Translations under genes and position numbers: made by a program
Part shown: piece after piece, positions 1 through 11,433 of the stretch
How the letters are laid out: each line of letters starts with the position of its first letter
Position numbering within the stretch: position 1 is the stretch's first letter
Assembly: GCA_019828545.1 (NCBI GenBank)
Contig: JACVRA010000189.1
Span: forward strand, 186,001-250,000
DNA from: Paracamarosporium sp. OC-R06-R3
Lineage: Eukaryota; Ascomycota; Dothideomycetes; Pleosporales; Didymosphaeriaceae
Direction of reading: 5' to 3'
Length of the DNA: 64,000 nucleotides
Notes under the pieces: generated by a model
Databases searched by the model: none
What the model was told of the DNA's origin: nothing
The model's input: the letters and a program-made list of their open reading frames with translations, nothing else

Positions 1-475
1 AAGGGTAGTGGGTTGGTGATAGAAGCATGTTGTGGTGTCGCTGGTGCAGAAGTAGACTGTGAGAGTGTTAGTGTTGTGTCGGGTTTAGGGCTTTAAGGAG
101 GAAATTATGTGAGTTGTATGTGGGTGGGTGATCGAGTGGCTGGGAATTTACATACCACTGCCTGGAACACCGACTGTAGGGTTACATTTGCTCTTATCTT
201 GCTTAGCGATGTCTCGGCGGAAGGCAAGAATGTGCGTTAGGTAGGCGTGTGCGCGCATTTGGCTGTATGGTTGTTAAGGTATAGTGCATGTGCTGTTGGG
301 AGACGCAGAATAAAAAGTCTGTCGATTACGATGATTGCACATGTTGAACGACCCATGATTTATATTTGTGACAAAGTTAGTGCTTGGCTAATTATTGACA
401 TGTATATGTGTCTTCATCGAGTTCATTGGGACACAAGTGCTACGTTTCTCACGCAAGATCGGACAAACATACGGC
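1..475. other. Left-edge flank, no gene seen
   Basis: This is downstream flank of the minus-strand amidohydrolase. It has several short open frames on the plus strand, but none has a family motif, signal peptide or splice structure. A plus-strand frame overlapping the amidohydrolase 3' end is a shadow. Nothing else is supported. Confidence 0.5.
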
Positions 476-1690
476 TCACTGTTCCACCTGCACACCTCCA
501 ATCCACACTCTCTTAATGTCCCTTGTGTTCTTGATATTTTTCAACGGATCGCTGCCCAAAAGAACCAGATCAGCCTTCATGCCCACCTGGATTGTTCCTC
601 TGTCCCACAGCCCGAATGCTCTCGCGGGCTTCACAGTGGCCGCCAGCAGCGCTTCTACATTCGACATACCAGCCTCCACAAAATTCTCTAGCTCGTCATG
701 TAGTGATGTTCCATAAGGTACACTTGCAGGAACAGCAGCCTGTACATTCGCATCCGTGCCGACAAGGATAGGTACACCAGCCTTGTGAAGGAGGGACGTC
801 GTCGCAAGGGCCGCGGTGAAGTTTCTGGCGGTCGACTGCGCAGTCAAGCGCATCATCGTTAGCGTAGGGGTGGCGATCTGGCCTTTCTGCAGCATGGTTT
901 CGACCATGTCGGATGGAAGTTCGGTATCGAGTGGAGCATGGTGAATGTGAATTGTACGCGAGAGGATGGCTTGGGTATAAGCTTCTCGAGCGGCAGCGTG
1001 AACCACGCTCTGTTTACCGTGTCTTTGGGCTTCCGCTATGAGCAGGTCTAGCTTTTCCTGATTGAGCCCCTGCGTTTCGGCGATGAACTTGAAGTAGTCT
1101 GGGTTTTGCGAGGCGATTTGACGGTTTATCCAGGAGGGGACTTCGGCGGTGCTGTTGATGAGGAGCGAGTCGTCGCCTGTAACGGACTTGAAGAAATTAC
1201 CGCTCACACTTCCGGGCGCTGATGCTGGGGCACTTGATCGCAGGATTGAAGGAAGGCCGGCATGGTTTTCTAGCGAGGTGCATAGCTCCCGTGTGAAGCA
1301 TGCCATTGCGAATCCGCTTGTGACGCCCCATTTCGCGAGCTCCTGCATATGCGTGATATTCGAGGGATGACAATGGGCATCGATAAAACCTGGTAAAAGT
1401 ATACCCCCTTCGCCGTCTATATGCTCAGCACCCGTTGGGTCCGCTCCAATAAGGGGGCCATCAATAATGACTGTGGATGGTGGAAGGATGCAAGCGCCAT
1501 CAAAGATACGCACGTTATCGAGCGCAATCTTCTTGAGAGGTGCGGTATAATTCCGGCGGGCAAGGTTGTTGGCAGAGACGAGGCTTGGGATATCAAGTGG
1601 AGTATCGCTTGGATGAGGACCGCAACATTGGGCTAGAGGTGCAAGTAGCACAGCACCGAAGAAAAGATTTTGACCGAATTTGAGCAACAT
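476..1690 (-). CDS. Secreted amidohydrolase (imidazolonepropionase/prolidase-like)
   Basis: A single-exon gene of 404 residues. I chose the Met at 1690 because it opens a classic signal peptide (MLLKFGQNLFFGAVLLAPLA, then QCCG); an in-frame Met 22 codons upstream would bury it. Family signs, in order: GFIDAHCHP with the HxH metal-binding pair, a central VVHAAAREA and IHIHHAPLD (further metal-binding His), then LVGTDAN (metal Asp), and near the C terminus LWDRGTIQVGMKADLVLL, the beta-sandwich signature that closes amidohydrolase-superfamily proteins. The enzyme should be a metal-dependent C-N hydrolase of the secretory pathway or cell exterior; its substrate cannot be read from sequence. It lies 343 bp downstream of the Zn2Cys6 factor on the same strand, which may or may not be its regulator. 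The superfamily call is firm and the substrate unknown. Confidence 0.85.
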   Translation of the reverse strand: MLLKFGQNLFFGAVLLAPLAQCCGPHPSDTPLDIPSLVSANNLARRNYTAPLKKIALDNVRIFDGACILPPSTVIIDGPLIGADPTGAEHIDGEGGILLPGFIDAHCHPSNITHMQELAKWGVTSGFAMACFTRELCTSLENHAGLPSILRSSAPASAPGSVSGNFFKSVTGDDSLLINSTAEVPSWINRQIASQNPDYFKFIAETQGLNQEKLDLLIAEAQRHGKQSVVHAAAREAYTQAILSRTIHIHHAPLDTELPSDMVETMLQKGQIATPTLTMMRLTAQSTARNFTAALATTSLLHKAGVPILVGTDANVQAAVPASVPYGTSLHDELENFVEAGMSNVEALLAATVKPARAFGLWDRGTIQVGMKADLVLLGSDPLKNIKNTRDIKRVWIGGVQVEQ

Positions 1691-2033
1691 CTTGTAGACC
1701 CGAAGGATATACTCTTTCGAAGTTGTTGAAAATACTACAGTGCATTTCAGCACCAAGCCGACTTAAATAGCTAACATCGGCTCCTGGTAACCTCCGAATA
1801 TGTGCGGTGCTTGACAAGACTCAGCCCGGATCTAGCGGAACTTCAAGGATCCGAAGACAGTGCACACATCACCAAGGAGATATAGATGGCAGAACAATCC
1901 TACATCCTGCGTGGAACGACCCGGAGGCGATTGTATTGGTCGCTTATGGACATACCACTATACCTGATGTGGCTAGTCCTGCGCTTCTGTGCACTGACTG
2001 TGTTCTGCTCTTTCGAGTTTCTCCTGAACCCAA
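1691..2033. other. Spacer between amidohydrolase and Zn2Cys6 gene
   Basis: This 343-bp stretch holds the 5' flank of the amidohydrolase and the 3' flank of the transcription-factor gene. Short open frames occur on both strands, with no recognisable protein. I see no convincing promoter motif. Confidence 0.5.
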
Positions 2034-3594
2034 TCATGTCCAGTCGTGATGTTGCGCAAGCCATCTTTCCCGGCAGTTCGATGCTGTCTTGATACCGAAA
2101 TCCGTTCCGATACGACTCAGGAGTTCTAGGAGTTTCCGCTGCTGCGACTGCGATAGTGTGTGCACAGACAGCGCGACGTATACGCCTCGCAGTAGGAAAA
2201 AGGCCCCTAATGCTTTTCTTTCGATGGTCGTATTGATTTTTCCCTCTGAATTGATATCGCCAAGCATGAAAGGACTAGTGCCAAATATATCATCAACAGT
2301 AGAGCTCATCATCTCCAGTACCTCGTTCTCTGATGGTGAAAAGGCAGCGTGGAAGGATGAGTCGTGATATTGGCGATGAATAAATCGATATGCTTTTTGC
2401 AAACTCTGGCACAAATGAATGCGGCTGCATAGATATGATACAAACACCGCACCGTATTGTATACTTGTGAAAACATACACCTGGCCTGTACGGTTCACCA
2501 GCCCTTCGAAGTGCGACACAGTTGATGGCAAGACGCAAGCCCTCATCTTCCATGTAGGCGGGAGTCTAGATGGCCAAAGTATAAGGCCATTGTAGATGTC
2601 GGCAGCGTACTTCCAGGATTCCGAAAAGGCCTTCGTTTGCGAAGCAGTTGCTATTCCGTGTATGTCGATGCAGGCTTCTAACCGTTTTGAGGCCATAAAG
2701 ACATCTCGCAAAAACGTTCGGAGACTGCCTCCTATTGACTGTTTTGTATCGACGTAGCGCTTCCCAACTTCCATGGAACTTTCGGAACGATCATCCATTG
2801 CCTGGATTTCCTTACGGATCAGAACGAGCCTCGTTAAGCTGCTTGACCTGTTGGAAAGTGTTTCGTGATCTGCGCGTCGCAGACGCATAATTGCTGTAGT
2901 TGCTTTCTCGTGTGGATCCTTTGCCAAGTCGACGTTACCAGTAATGGTCTTTTTCCATCAGTATTACATCGAGGAAGAAGTCGAGCACTTACTTCATATT
3001 TCTGGAGAAGGACGACAGCCAACAATGTGTAATCATCGGCCGCAGTGGTCTTGTCACTAAGTGAAGCGTAGAGTGATCGCAATGCTCGTCCGTATTGGAT
3101 TCTTGATTCTGTTTGCAGTTGCTGCATTCCTGATACGTTTGCTAAGCTCGCCAACGAAGTAGCCAACAGAGAAGTTTGCAGGCTTCTATTTGCGGAGTTG
3201 AGCATGGTCGGAAGGAACTCTAGGTACCCAGGCAAGCCATGTATTGAGGGACCTTCCACGAAATGGTAAACAAATCGAGAGATTGCAAATTGAGCCCAGT
3301 CAGTCGAAGGTTGGATAAAGAATGGATGGTGGCCAACTTGAACCATAGACAACATTGTCGGCTTATTCGTTCGGGCCATGGCAGAGTCATTCATCGATTT
3401 AAAAACAACGTCTTGGTCGGATCGGTAGCCGGGGCATTGCCTTCCAACTTTTTTACACCTTAAGCATTCCGGCTTTGTCTCATCACACTATATCTAACTT
3501 AAACCCAAAATCCCAAAAATTGTTAGGCGACTGATACCTTTTTCTTCATCTTCCTACAGGCGTAGCAGCCCGTACTCCATGCTGGACGCGTCAT
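2034..3594 (-). CDS. Zn2Cys6 transcription factor, Fungal_trans_2 type
   Basis: Three exons: 3594-3538, 3487-2993 and 2948-2034, giving 488 residues. The first intron (50 bp, GTATCAG..ATATAG) splits the zinc cluster. Splicing joins GCYACRKMKKK to CDETKPECLRC, then KKVGRQC, rebuilding all six cysteines of a binuclear cluster at about residues 9-36. The second intron (44 bp, GTAAGT) joins LLQKYE to TITGNVDLAKDPHEK, the conserved block typical of the fungal TF domain DUF3468/Fungal_trans_2. The protein should bind DNA in the nucleus and regulate transcription; ligand and targets are unknown. The start is the Met just before the cluster. The C-terminal part is rich in helices with no other domain. 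Neighbours are an amidohydrolase downstream and a cysteine-rich secreted protein upstream, all on the minus strand, so local regulation is possible but unproven. Confidence 0.85.
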
Positions 3595-4405
3595 TGGTCT
3601 CTCAAGGTTGGATACAAGGAGCTGTGAGTATTGCACGATAAGCACTCTCTTGAGGCCTCTGCGCAAATAGATTTTTGTTAGTTTGTACAGACGACATGGG
3701 GCCAATCGCAGAAGTTAATCAGGTAGGTTTCAAACGGATGTGGTGGTTTCAGATGGAATAGTGGGTGGCTTAGCAGACGCTAGGCTTCGTATGGTATGGC
3801 GCAAGTTAGTGGCTTGTAGGCAGACGTCATGCACTAATTCATATCGAGAACGGCTATGTTCTACTGTTTCAAAAGCCCTAAATTGCCAAGGTAAAGCTCT
3901 AACAATACTATCGTGTTATCTGCAGGGGCCTCATACGAGCCATTCGACCGCAGCTTCGTCAGTTGTAACTTCTCAGGTGCTATTACCGGACTGCACTATT
4001 ACGCGTTGCTGCCCTGGTTATCCGGATATCCGTACATCTTCTCTCTGATCTCTTACCATTGGACCGTGCGATCTTGCAACATTCATGCATCTACTATATA
4101 AACCCAGGACGAAAAACCAGCAAGATGTCACACTGCTGGTCCTTAGAAAATTACAGTCCTGAATATATTATTCACCTATCGATAGTGTCGCAACGTCCAT
4201 ACACATAGCACGAGACTCCCTAGATGCAGAGCCGCAGAACGAAGGAAAACTGGGCTAACAAATCTTTTTCTAATGTGAACGCTCGCGAGAAACAATTGTT
4301 CCTATCTATGTTATGATCCAATCGAATGTGTCGTACTGAATCAGTGAGCGTTATTTTACTTAACTCTCTTTCACAGAGTGTTGTTCGGGTTCGGGAAAGC
4401 AGGCA
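3595..4405. other. Spacer, promoter side of Zn2Cys6 gene
   Basis: About 0.8 kb without a supported gene. It contains the 5' flank of the minus-strand TF gene and the 3' flank of the small secreted protein. A TATATAA-like run lies near 4096 but no plus-strand gene follows it. Plus-strand open frames here have no recognisable content. Confidence 0.45.
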
Positions 4406-5089
4406 TTAAGTCGGATGAGGATTGGCAACAAGAACCGCCGGAGCTGCAACAACAGATGTTCTCGTGGCAGCACCAGGACATGCTGGAACAGTATTCCCAG
4501 GTGTTATTGACACAGAACTCAAAGGGATTGCCGCGGAAGCAGAGGCTGGAGCTCCTGAAGATGGATCGGGGTGATCCAATTTGTCAAAACACTTTATAGC
4601 CACCGCTCCCTCCGGCGGGACATCTTCTCCCTTGATACCTGGACATATAATCTTCCTACACATGTGTCAGCTCCAATATTAAGAAAACGAAATAGAGCGC
4701 TACCTATCTGCCCTAGAACTGAGTACTTACGTTGGCTTGGTCGGGACAGGCAACGGAGCATCTGATACATTTTCTATGAGCACGATCTCTTTTCCGTCGT
4801 CGCAGGTAGGTACGGAGTAGAGATGACAGTGACCTCCAAAATCAGGCCCAACCAGCGAGGGATGTTGGAATGTTTTCCCTAGAACCTGGCAGTCCTTGGA
4901 TTTCTTTGAGTATTCCCACCATTCACAGTCACCTGGAGCACCACAAATGAAGACTGAGCCCGGGACACCATTATTGGCGACACATTTTCCGTTGTCTGGG
5001 GCAAATATTGATGACGGGCTTGTGGTCGATGTCGAATTCGAGGTTTGGCGGAGAACAAGGGCGTGTGACAGATACGCTACGGCGCGCAT
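4406..5089 (-). CDS. Small cysteine-rich secreted protein (effector-like)
   Basis: Two exons, 5089-4731 and 4655-4406, with a 75-bp intron (GTAAGT donor; acceptor TGTAG). The product is about 202 residues. It begins with a short hydrophobic stretch (MRAVAYLSHALVLRQ) that could be a weak signal peptide, then a Ser/Thr linker, a cysteine-rich body, and a Pro/Ala/Ser/Thr-rich tail. I count nine cysteines, six before the intron (for example GKC, FIC, GDC, KDC, GHC, PTC) and three after it. I recognise no domain. The splice is supported because frame is kept and cysteine-bearing sequence continues across it. The 5' end is uncertain: the frame stays open far upstream, so an extra 5' exon with a better signal peptide could exist. 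An extracellular or wall role is inferred from composition only. Confidence 0.55.
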
Positions 5090-6336
5090 TATGATGGCGA
5101 TAGATTTTATCAAGTGATCACAGAGTGGGTTGTATTCAGCTATTGAGGGGTGCACGTTTTGATTTGTGACTGGATCTGCGGTATGGTGAGGGAAGTTGCG
5201 ATGGAGATATCTGGGTTCTGTAAGATCTCGCAAGGGCCCTCTTATAGTATTAGTAGACATGCCGGTATGTGAAGACGGCAAGCATGCAAATTTTGGCGTT
5301 TGTATTTCTTGATGCCCTCGCATATTAATGGAAGCATATGAGCGCGGAGCCTGTGAATAGCGTTGTATGATCGCTTGAATCACACTCGTCTTTTCTTCCA
5401 TGTCACATTGCACATTCCATCTGGGAACCATTCACGCTATATTAGGGGTTTCATACTTTTGGTCTTGTTTAATATAATTACCCGTTCGCACAATTTGCTC
5501 CGTCACCACTGCTAATATGGCATATAGATTTTCTTCAATCAACTTGTATGTACGCCCCAATACTAGTCGCTTAAAAGCATATGTATGCACTGTATGAGTG
5601 CTTAAATTCTTGAACCTTTTGCCCGCTCTTTGTTCCTGAGATAGATCGGTACATTTACTATGCACGAATATGCTTGATCCGCTGGACATCTTCGAACATT
5701 ATATGCCCTGCAAGATGAATTCTGGATTTTCAAACCAATATTATTTGAAGAACGCAGGCATTGAGACATCTATGAAGATTTGTAGGGTAAGGGAGGGCAC
5801 CTAATAACTTCATCTTCGTAATAGAAACCGTTGGCAGTCCGGCGGATTCCGGCTTTATGCCTATTACTGCTCGTACTGCTTCGTTCCGCCTTCACTTGTA
5901 AAGCTCCTGATATTCCTTTGCCTCCATTTTCTGTTGAGGATGCTGCACGCTCTTGAAAATTGCCAGCTTAGGAATATAGGACACAGATTTTCATGCATAG
6001 CATTTACGATTTAGACGCGGCAACTGTGGGGAAGGAATAGCCGAGAACGCTATGTTAAGACTGGTATATCTCGGATGTAGTTGGGCAGTCAGAGAGTATG
6101 ACGTACCACGTGGAACGTGTTCGGTGTTCGCGCCCACGCGATGGTGGGGTTGATCTAACCACATTCACGATTCACCATCGGACCGTCTCTTTCTCCTCAG
6201 AACTGACTATTAAGCTTGACCTCGGGACGAACAGCGGGCCCAAACTACGTGATTATGGGCCCTAACCTCGCTTCAAGCCTGCTACACCGAAGTCCTCGAT
6301 TCTGTCCATAGGAGAACCTCACAATACCGACTCATA
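5090..6336. other. Spacer, no gene seen
   Basis: About 1.25 kb between a minus-strand and a plus-strand gene, so probably a divergent promoter region. Open frames here (for example minus 5432-5689) show no family motifs, splice structure or signal peptides. Nothing further is supported. Confidence 0.45.
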
Positions 6337-7346
6337 ATGCAGACGCAAAAGGTACCCCTCTCACCACCAACACTCAAAGAGATAGCCGTGGCACTACAAT
6401 CGCCACTTGCAGCCAACTACAAGCATGCCACCGTCGATGTAGCCTTATGTCCGGACCTTCGGGGAGCGCCATTCTTTCTCGCAACCCAAGGACTTTCAGG
6501 CGATGAGAAGATTTCAGACGTCGGTGGACAACCGAACCTTTTTCCTCAACCCCGGCTTAACTGCAAATGGAGCATGCTCGACATTGCACGCGCAATGGAG
6601 ATGGATCCTCGTGGTGGCGGTCTCCTCGGTGCCGGTGCCGGCCCATTCCACGTTGTGGGCCGCAACTGTGAACTAGTTCCGAACCTTTCTTGGAGCGGCA
6701 ACTTCGAGAATGTCACGAATGAGACGCGGTACGCGGAGATCAAGGATGGAAACCCAAATATCGAAAAAAGTTCTAGTCTCGACTGCGCGCTTATGATCAA
6801 CCTCTATGGCTCCCTAGGCGATCCGGGCCCGGTGATAAAGATCACGGCGCGGGGCCGCGTTGGTGAGGAAAAGAGCATTACGGAATGCATGCAGAAAGCA
6901 CTTGCTCACGTGTACGGAGACCGCATGGTCAGTCTAGGTGGGGTATTTGTTGTTAAGAAAGGCATGTCGAATTACCACATCATGCCGGATTTTCCGCCTG
7001 AGAAAGATTTGCCTTGGCAAAATGCGAAGCAATTAAACGATTGGTTGACATATCATGACTTCAAGGCGCCGATTGTATGCCTGAGTGTGCTACATTCGGC
7101 GGATCTGGAGAAAAGATTGGGGCTGAGGATGGAGGTGAGTGTGTTCGTTTCAAGCGGAAATGATACAACTGATATAGTCAACAGCATACGCATTGTGCAT
7201 CGATGGACGGAAGGCATGTAGGGGGTCACTATCATGGGGATATCGATGGAGAGGAGATTGAGTATGAGGGGTATTTCAATGTCGCGAAGACGTTATATCG
7301 GATAGAAAAACCAGAGGTGACGCTCGAGAGAGACCTGCACGATTAG
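6337..7346 (+). CDS. C11orf54/DUF1907-family ester hydrolase homologue
   Basis: Two exons, 6337-7134 and 7185-7346, with a 50-bp intron (GTGAGT..CAACAG); 319 residues, close to the ~315 of the animal protein. The family core is visible: DLRGAPFFLATQGLSG near the start, GLLGAGAGPFHVVGRN in the middle, then NYHIMPDFP, and after splicing EHTHCASM, GGHYHGD and EYEGYFNVAKTLYRI. The His-rich block is the metal site known in the human protein, which has reported esterase activity. Splicing is supported because unspliced reading would end in an unrelated tail while the spliced one restores the C-terminal signature. It probably acts in cytosol and nucleus; the natural substrate is unknown. Confidence in family is high. 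Confidence 0.9.
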
Positions 7347-7587
7347 ATTACGCCACCAATCCCAGTTCATCAATATGTTACGGTCACTCGGTAGAAGTCA
7401 TGACAAATTAAGGTACAAGCAACATCTGGTATAATCTCTTCGCCATTTCTATCGAAGTGCTACGATCGTGATAGGACTCAATAGTTAATAAGGCGTCAAC
7501 TAACCCAACACCCACTCAAACGTGATAGGCAGTCTTACATAACGCAAAACTTTCATTCTTGAAAACCGTCGCAGAAATATTTGATGG

Positions 7588-10500
7588 CTAGACATACGGT
7601 GACGGTGTTTCATCCGGCAATGACCATGCCGCAGAGTCGAGTTCACTGAGTGGGAAGACTGTGGGTATTTCGGGCGGAAGCAGAAATCCACTAGCCTGAG
7701 TTGATTGAGGCCAGTCAAGCACGTCGTTCAGTGAAGTAGGAGGAGGGGTCAAAAGTGGATGGAGGCTAAAATCCTGCAGGGCCTGCGCCTCAGATGGTAG
7801 CGGTTCGGTTGCAGGAGTGCGTGTTGATCGGTGTTCAGGTGGTAATGAGATCTCGGGAATGACGTTTCCTCGCTCTGCGGTCTCCCACCGTTCAAACAAC
7901 AACGCAATAAACTCTTGTGTTGCAGAATTTAGAAATGCCGAGATCTGTTCTGATGGAACACAAGAAAATCCCGATAACCCGGCTAAAACCTCTTCGACGA
8001 TACTAGGGCCTTCCACCTCGGCAAATGAAACAATACGACGTAATTCCTGGGATTCAAGACCTTCCAAGTAGGGTGAATCTGGGCCAATTTTGTCTGGAAA
8101 TAGAATCTTGTAGATATCGTACCAATTCTCTCTTGGAGTCTGCTTTGACGAGGTCTTTTTCGAAAGTTCTCTGTTCTGGATCTCAGTAATCCCATCCCAC
8201 TGCACTTGTGATTTGAGGGAGCATGGTATTGCCATTCTTGTATGCTCTACTCGATCGGCTTCGTTGGGAAATGTCATTGAGCAGCGGTCGCAGTGGATTG
8301 GTGGTTGATGATAGCGTTTCAGGTGGTATTTGACCCGCGAGATGGATTTTAAAACACTTCGTCCGCACGATCGGTGACGGTGGCGATCCTTCTTATAGAA
8401 AGGGCACGCCCAAAGCACAACTTCTTCTTTATCGCCAGGGGACTTATCAGAAGTAGGATGACGATGCCGACGCTCTTCATCATCTGCGTCGTCATCACTA
8501 TTCTCTCGTGGTCTCTTTCCCGGCCGTCTAGTAGATGCTGACGGTCTTGCTTCTCTAGGACGATTCCGGTTACTGTCAAGTCCTGAAACCGCCGCACCGG
8601 CACTGGAGCCTCTTCCACTATTTTGGCAGACACGTATCCCCATATCTTCAGCTGAATAAACATGATCTACTTGTAGTGAAGCCAAGTAACCCTGCAGCAA
8701 ACGTTGAGCAATTTCCGATTTTTTGATATTCAAGATCGAGCCCCACTGCTCCCGTTCGAGTTCAAGTTCATTGAAGGGCGAGCTTCCAGATTCCGAAGTC
8801 ATCTCGGCTTCGTCATTGCGGAGTCCATTGACTGATTGAATTGCGGTCACTGGTGACTTTGAATGCAGAGTTGTGGAGCCGCACTGTGCTGTAGTGTTGT
8901 GAGTTTCAACGTGACTCGATGGATGTTCAGATACCATGCATTTATTGCTGAAACTAGATTCAGTCCTGCGCTTGGGAGGTTTATCGTTGATCGAAGAATC
9001 GGGCGCAGCGCTGTTAACGTAGTGTGTTCTGCGGATAAGATTCGCGAGCGAGGCACCGTGCTTGCCAATTTTCTCAACTGGAGACTGATATATAGGTTTG
9101 GGATAATCAACACTATACTGGCTGTACATCTGGGTTGATCCGGACGGAAAATATTGGGACGATAGGGCAGACTGCGCGGTAGAGGGCCGAAAAGGGTCAG
9201 GGTGTGGCGATGATACACCCAAGCTGTACAGATCTGATATAGAAGGAAGCGAGGGTAGACCAGATGAATTGTATCGGGGCAGCAATCCAGCTTCAGAAGA
9301 AACCTGACTTCCACCTGGTACCGGCTCGCTTGAATGCGACCATACATCTTCAACCCATCTTTCGTTATCCTGCCTCTTCTGTTCTGAACGTTTTTTATAT
9401 GTTTCAGCTTGATCATGTTGTTCTGACAATCTTCGCACCATGTGAGCAGGTATTGGATAGGTCGATTTGAACATTGTAAGTTGGGTCTCAGCGGAATCTC
9501 GCCACTGCAGACCATTCACCATTGACCTGCCACGAAGCGGATAGAATTCCGGCGCAGATTGTGGTTCTCTAAATATTGAAAGAGGGCTGAAATCCGGAAC
9601 GCCGTCTTTTTGTGTTTCCATTTGGTGAGTTTGATGGGTAATCTGGGAAGCTCGATCTAGAACCTCTGCTGGTGGTGTCGTCTGTTTTGCATCCGTATGC
9701 CATGAAATTTGATGCATACCAGTAGAAAGCTTGTCGTCAGCAATTTGAATTGGGGACGGTTCCCAAATTGCACCTGTTTCTTGGGCTTCAGCTGCCTGAG
9801 CATTAACCTCGTCCAGACTCCTATCAACAGCGGCATCCTTTTTCGTGAAGCCCAGCGCGCGGGCGTATAACTCGAAATAATCATCACGAATACGCCGTCC
9901 ATCAACAACCAAACTACCCCCGAATTGTCGGAACATCGATCTCGCAGTGACTATAGGTACCTCCCCCAGACTATATGGCCACCGTAAAATTTCTTGACGC
10001 GTCAGATGCTCTCTCTCGGCTTGTGTGGTGATGACCTTGAATAATGACGGATTTTTGTCGAAAAGTAAAGATGGTATACGATAACCTAGAATTTGAGCAC
10101 ATTCTGCAGCAAGCATGAATAGCTTTTTTCCTCTGTTTGGAACATAAAATGTTTGGCAGCGGTATTCTCGTCCGCCGAGGAGCTCGCCATTCTCTGTGAG
10201 CTTAGTTTCTCCTGCGTCGTCGATGATTGTTGCAACGTATTCGTCATTCGCTTCATTTAAAGTCTTACTAGTATGCCAACTCGTAACTAGATTTGCCAAT
10301 ACAAGCTTACGCATGCGCGCTGGGTTGAAGTTGCGGGACGAGCCTTGCAGCCCTATCGAAGATTCCATATCCGTCGGCTTGTTTAAAGCTTGAAAACCAC
10401 TTATGGTTGGACCATCCTCATTCTTCATAGACACATTAACTACAACATAGGTCAGCCAGGCCAGCCTCAATAGCTTGTTGTCTTCAGCCAGGCATTATGT

Positions 10501-10700
10501 AGGGACCCTGTTGGTATCGGCATAGGCCTTGAGCTAGCGTGTGCGAGATGAGCATAGAACTTACGATGATAGTTTTGGGTGATTTCCTTCGGAGCACGAA
10601 TTTCCTTACGTTCACGTTTCTTGCGGGATTTGGAAGACTGTATGGATTCGGATATTGAACCGCTGACCATTGTTCCCTGGTCAGTTTCATTTGAGCTCAT
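7588..10700 (-). CDS. RSC7/SWP82-domain protein with C-terminal C2H2-type zinc region
   Basis: Two exons, 10700-10565 and 10439-7588, joined across a 125-bp intron (GTAAGT..TTGTAG); 995 residues. The N terminus is basic (SRKKRERKE). Residues ~130-250 match the RSC7/SWP82 (Npl6) domain of RSC and SWI/SNF remodelers: LLGGREYRCQTFYVPNRGKK, LFMLAAECAQILGY, PIVTARSMFRQFGG, DGRRIRDDYFE. A long Ser/Gln/Pro-rich linker follows. At ~720-790 lies a zinc-binding region (CPFYKKDRHRHRSC, then HLKRYH, HCDRCSMTFPNEADRVEH), like the C2H2-type module of many Pezizomycotina proteins, followed by a low-complexity C terminus. The large exon has no internal stop, so both modules are in one frame. RSC7 proteins normally end soon after the first domain, so this is either a fusion or a divergent paralogue. 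A role in chromatin remodelling is inferred. Confidence 0.75.
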
Positions 10701-11433
10701 TATGACTACAGATCACAGTTTAGAATACCACGTTGGAAGCCTTTGAGCTGATAAGCCTTGCAGGAATGCATGAGGGCCATTACCTACCAAGGATAGCCTC
10801 TTTCAAGGTCTTGGGGTCGATTGTATCGAAGAGCTTGCACGATTGAGTGCCAGAACAACTTCAGGAGCACCAGTCGGTAAGGTAGACTAATAGAAGCGCT
10901 ACAACGCTCCAAGGCTGAAGGTAGGAGTTAGTGTAGTTGAGGCTGAGATCATACAACTAAATCGTATGAGGCGACAAAGACGCGCATTGTCCAATTGATA
11001 GGTGTAAGTAGAATAGAACGTATGAAAAAGTGTTGAAAGGTAGCCTTACAAAACCCGCCAAACAGCACGGATAGCCGCACAGCACGATCGTGCTGTCGCG
11101 CTCAGCTTTTGCCGTAATAGCAACCGCCACAATGGCAGGGGTTCAGCCAATCAATTTCTCGATACCCATAACACAGCCACAGCAGTAAAGAACCGCACGT
11201 CTGTGCTAGTGTCACTCGTGCTAGACTTGTGTTATTTCACACGGTCTGTCAAACACTACAAACTCTATCTCCCTGGTGCTGAGGTATTGAAAGCTCTCGT
11301 GAACAACACCAAGATGACATATAAAAGAGCTATGGACGATGTCACAAGCTTATGGACCCACAACTTCCAGGACTGGAACCCCGGTTCATAAGTATTGCAG
11401 TGTGTCAAATAGCCGACTCGCACCTTCTTCGAC
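10701..11433. other. Divergent promoter spacer
   Basis: About 0.73 kb between the starts of the minus-strand RSC7-like gene and the plus-strand membrane-protein gene. A 62-codon plus frame (11203-11391) has no recognisable content and poor context. Promoters of both genes should lie here; no specific site is recognised. Confidence 0.5.

Noticed and set aside
4085..4110. TATATAA-like box on the plus strand
   Set aside because: No plus-strand gene follows; it also reads as an ordinary AT run in a spacer.
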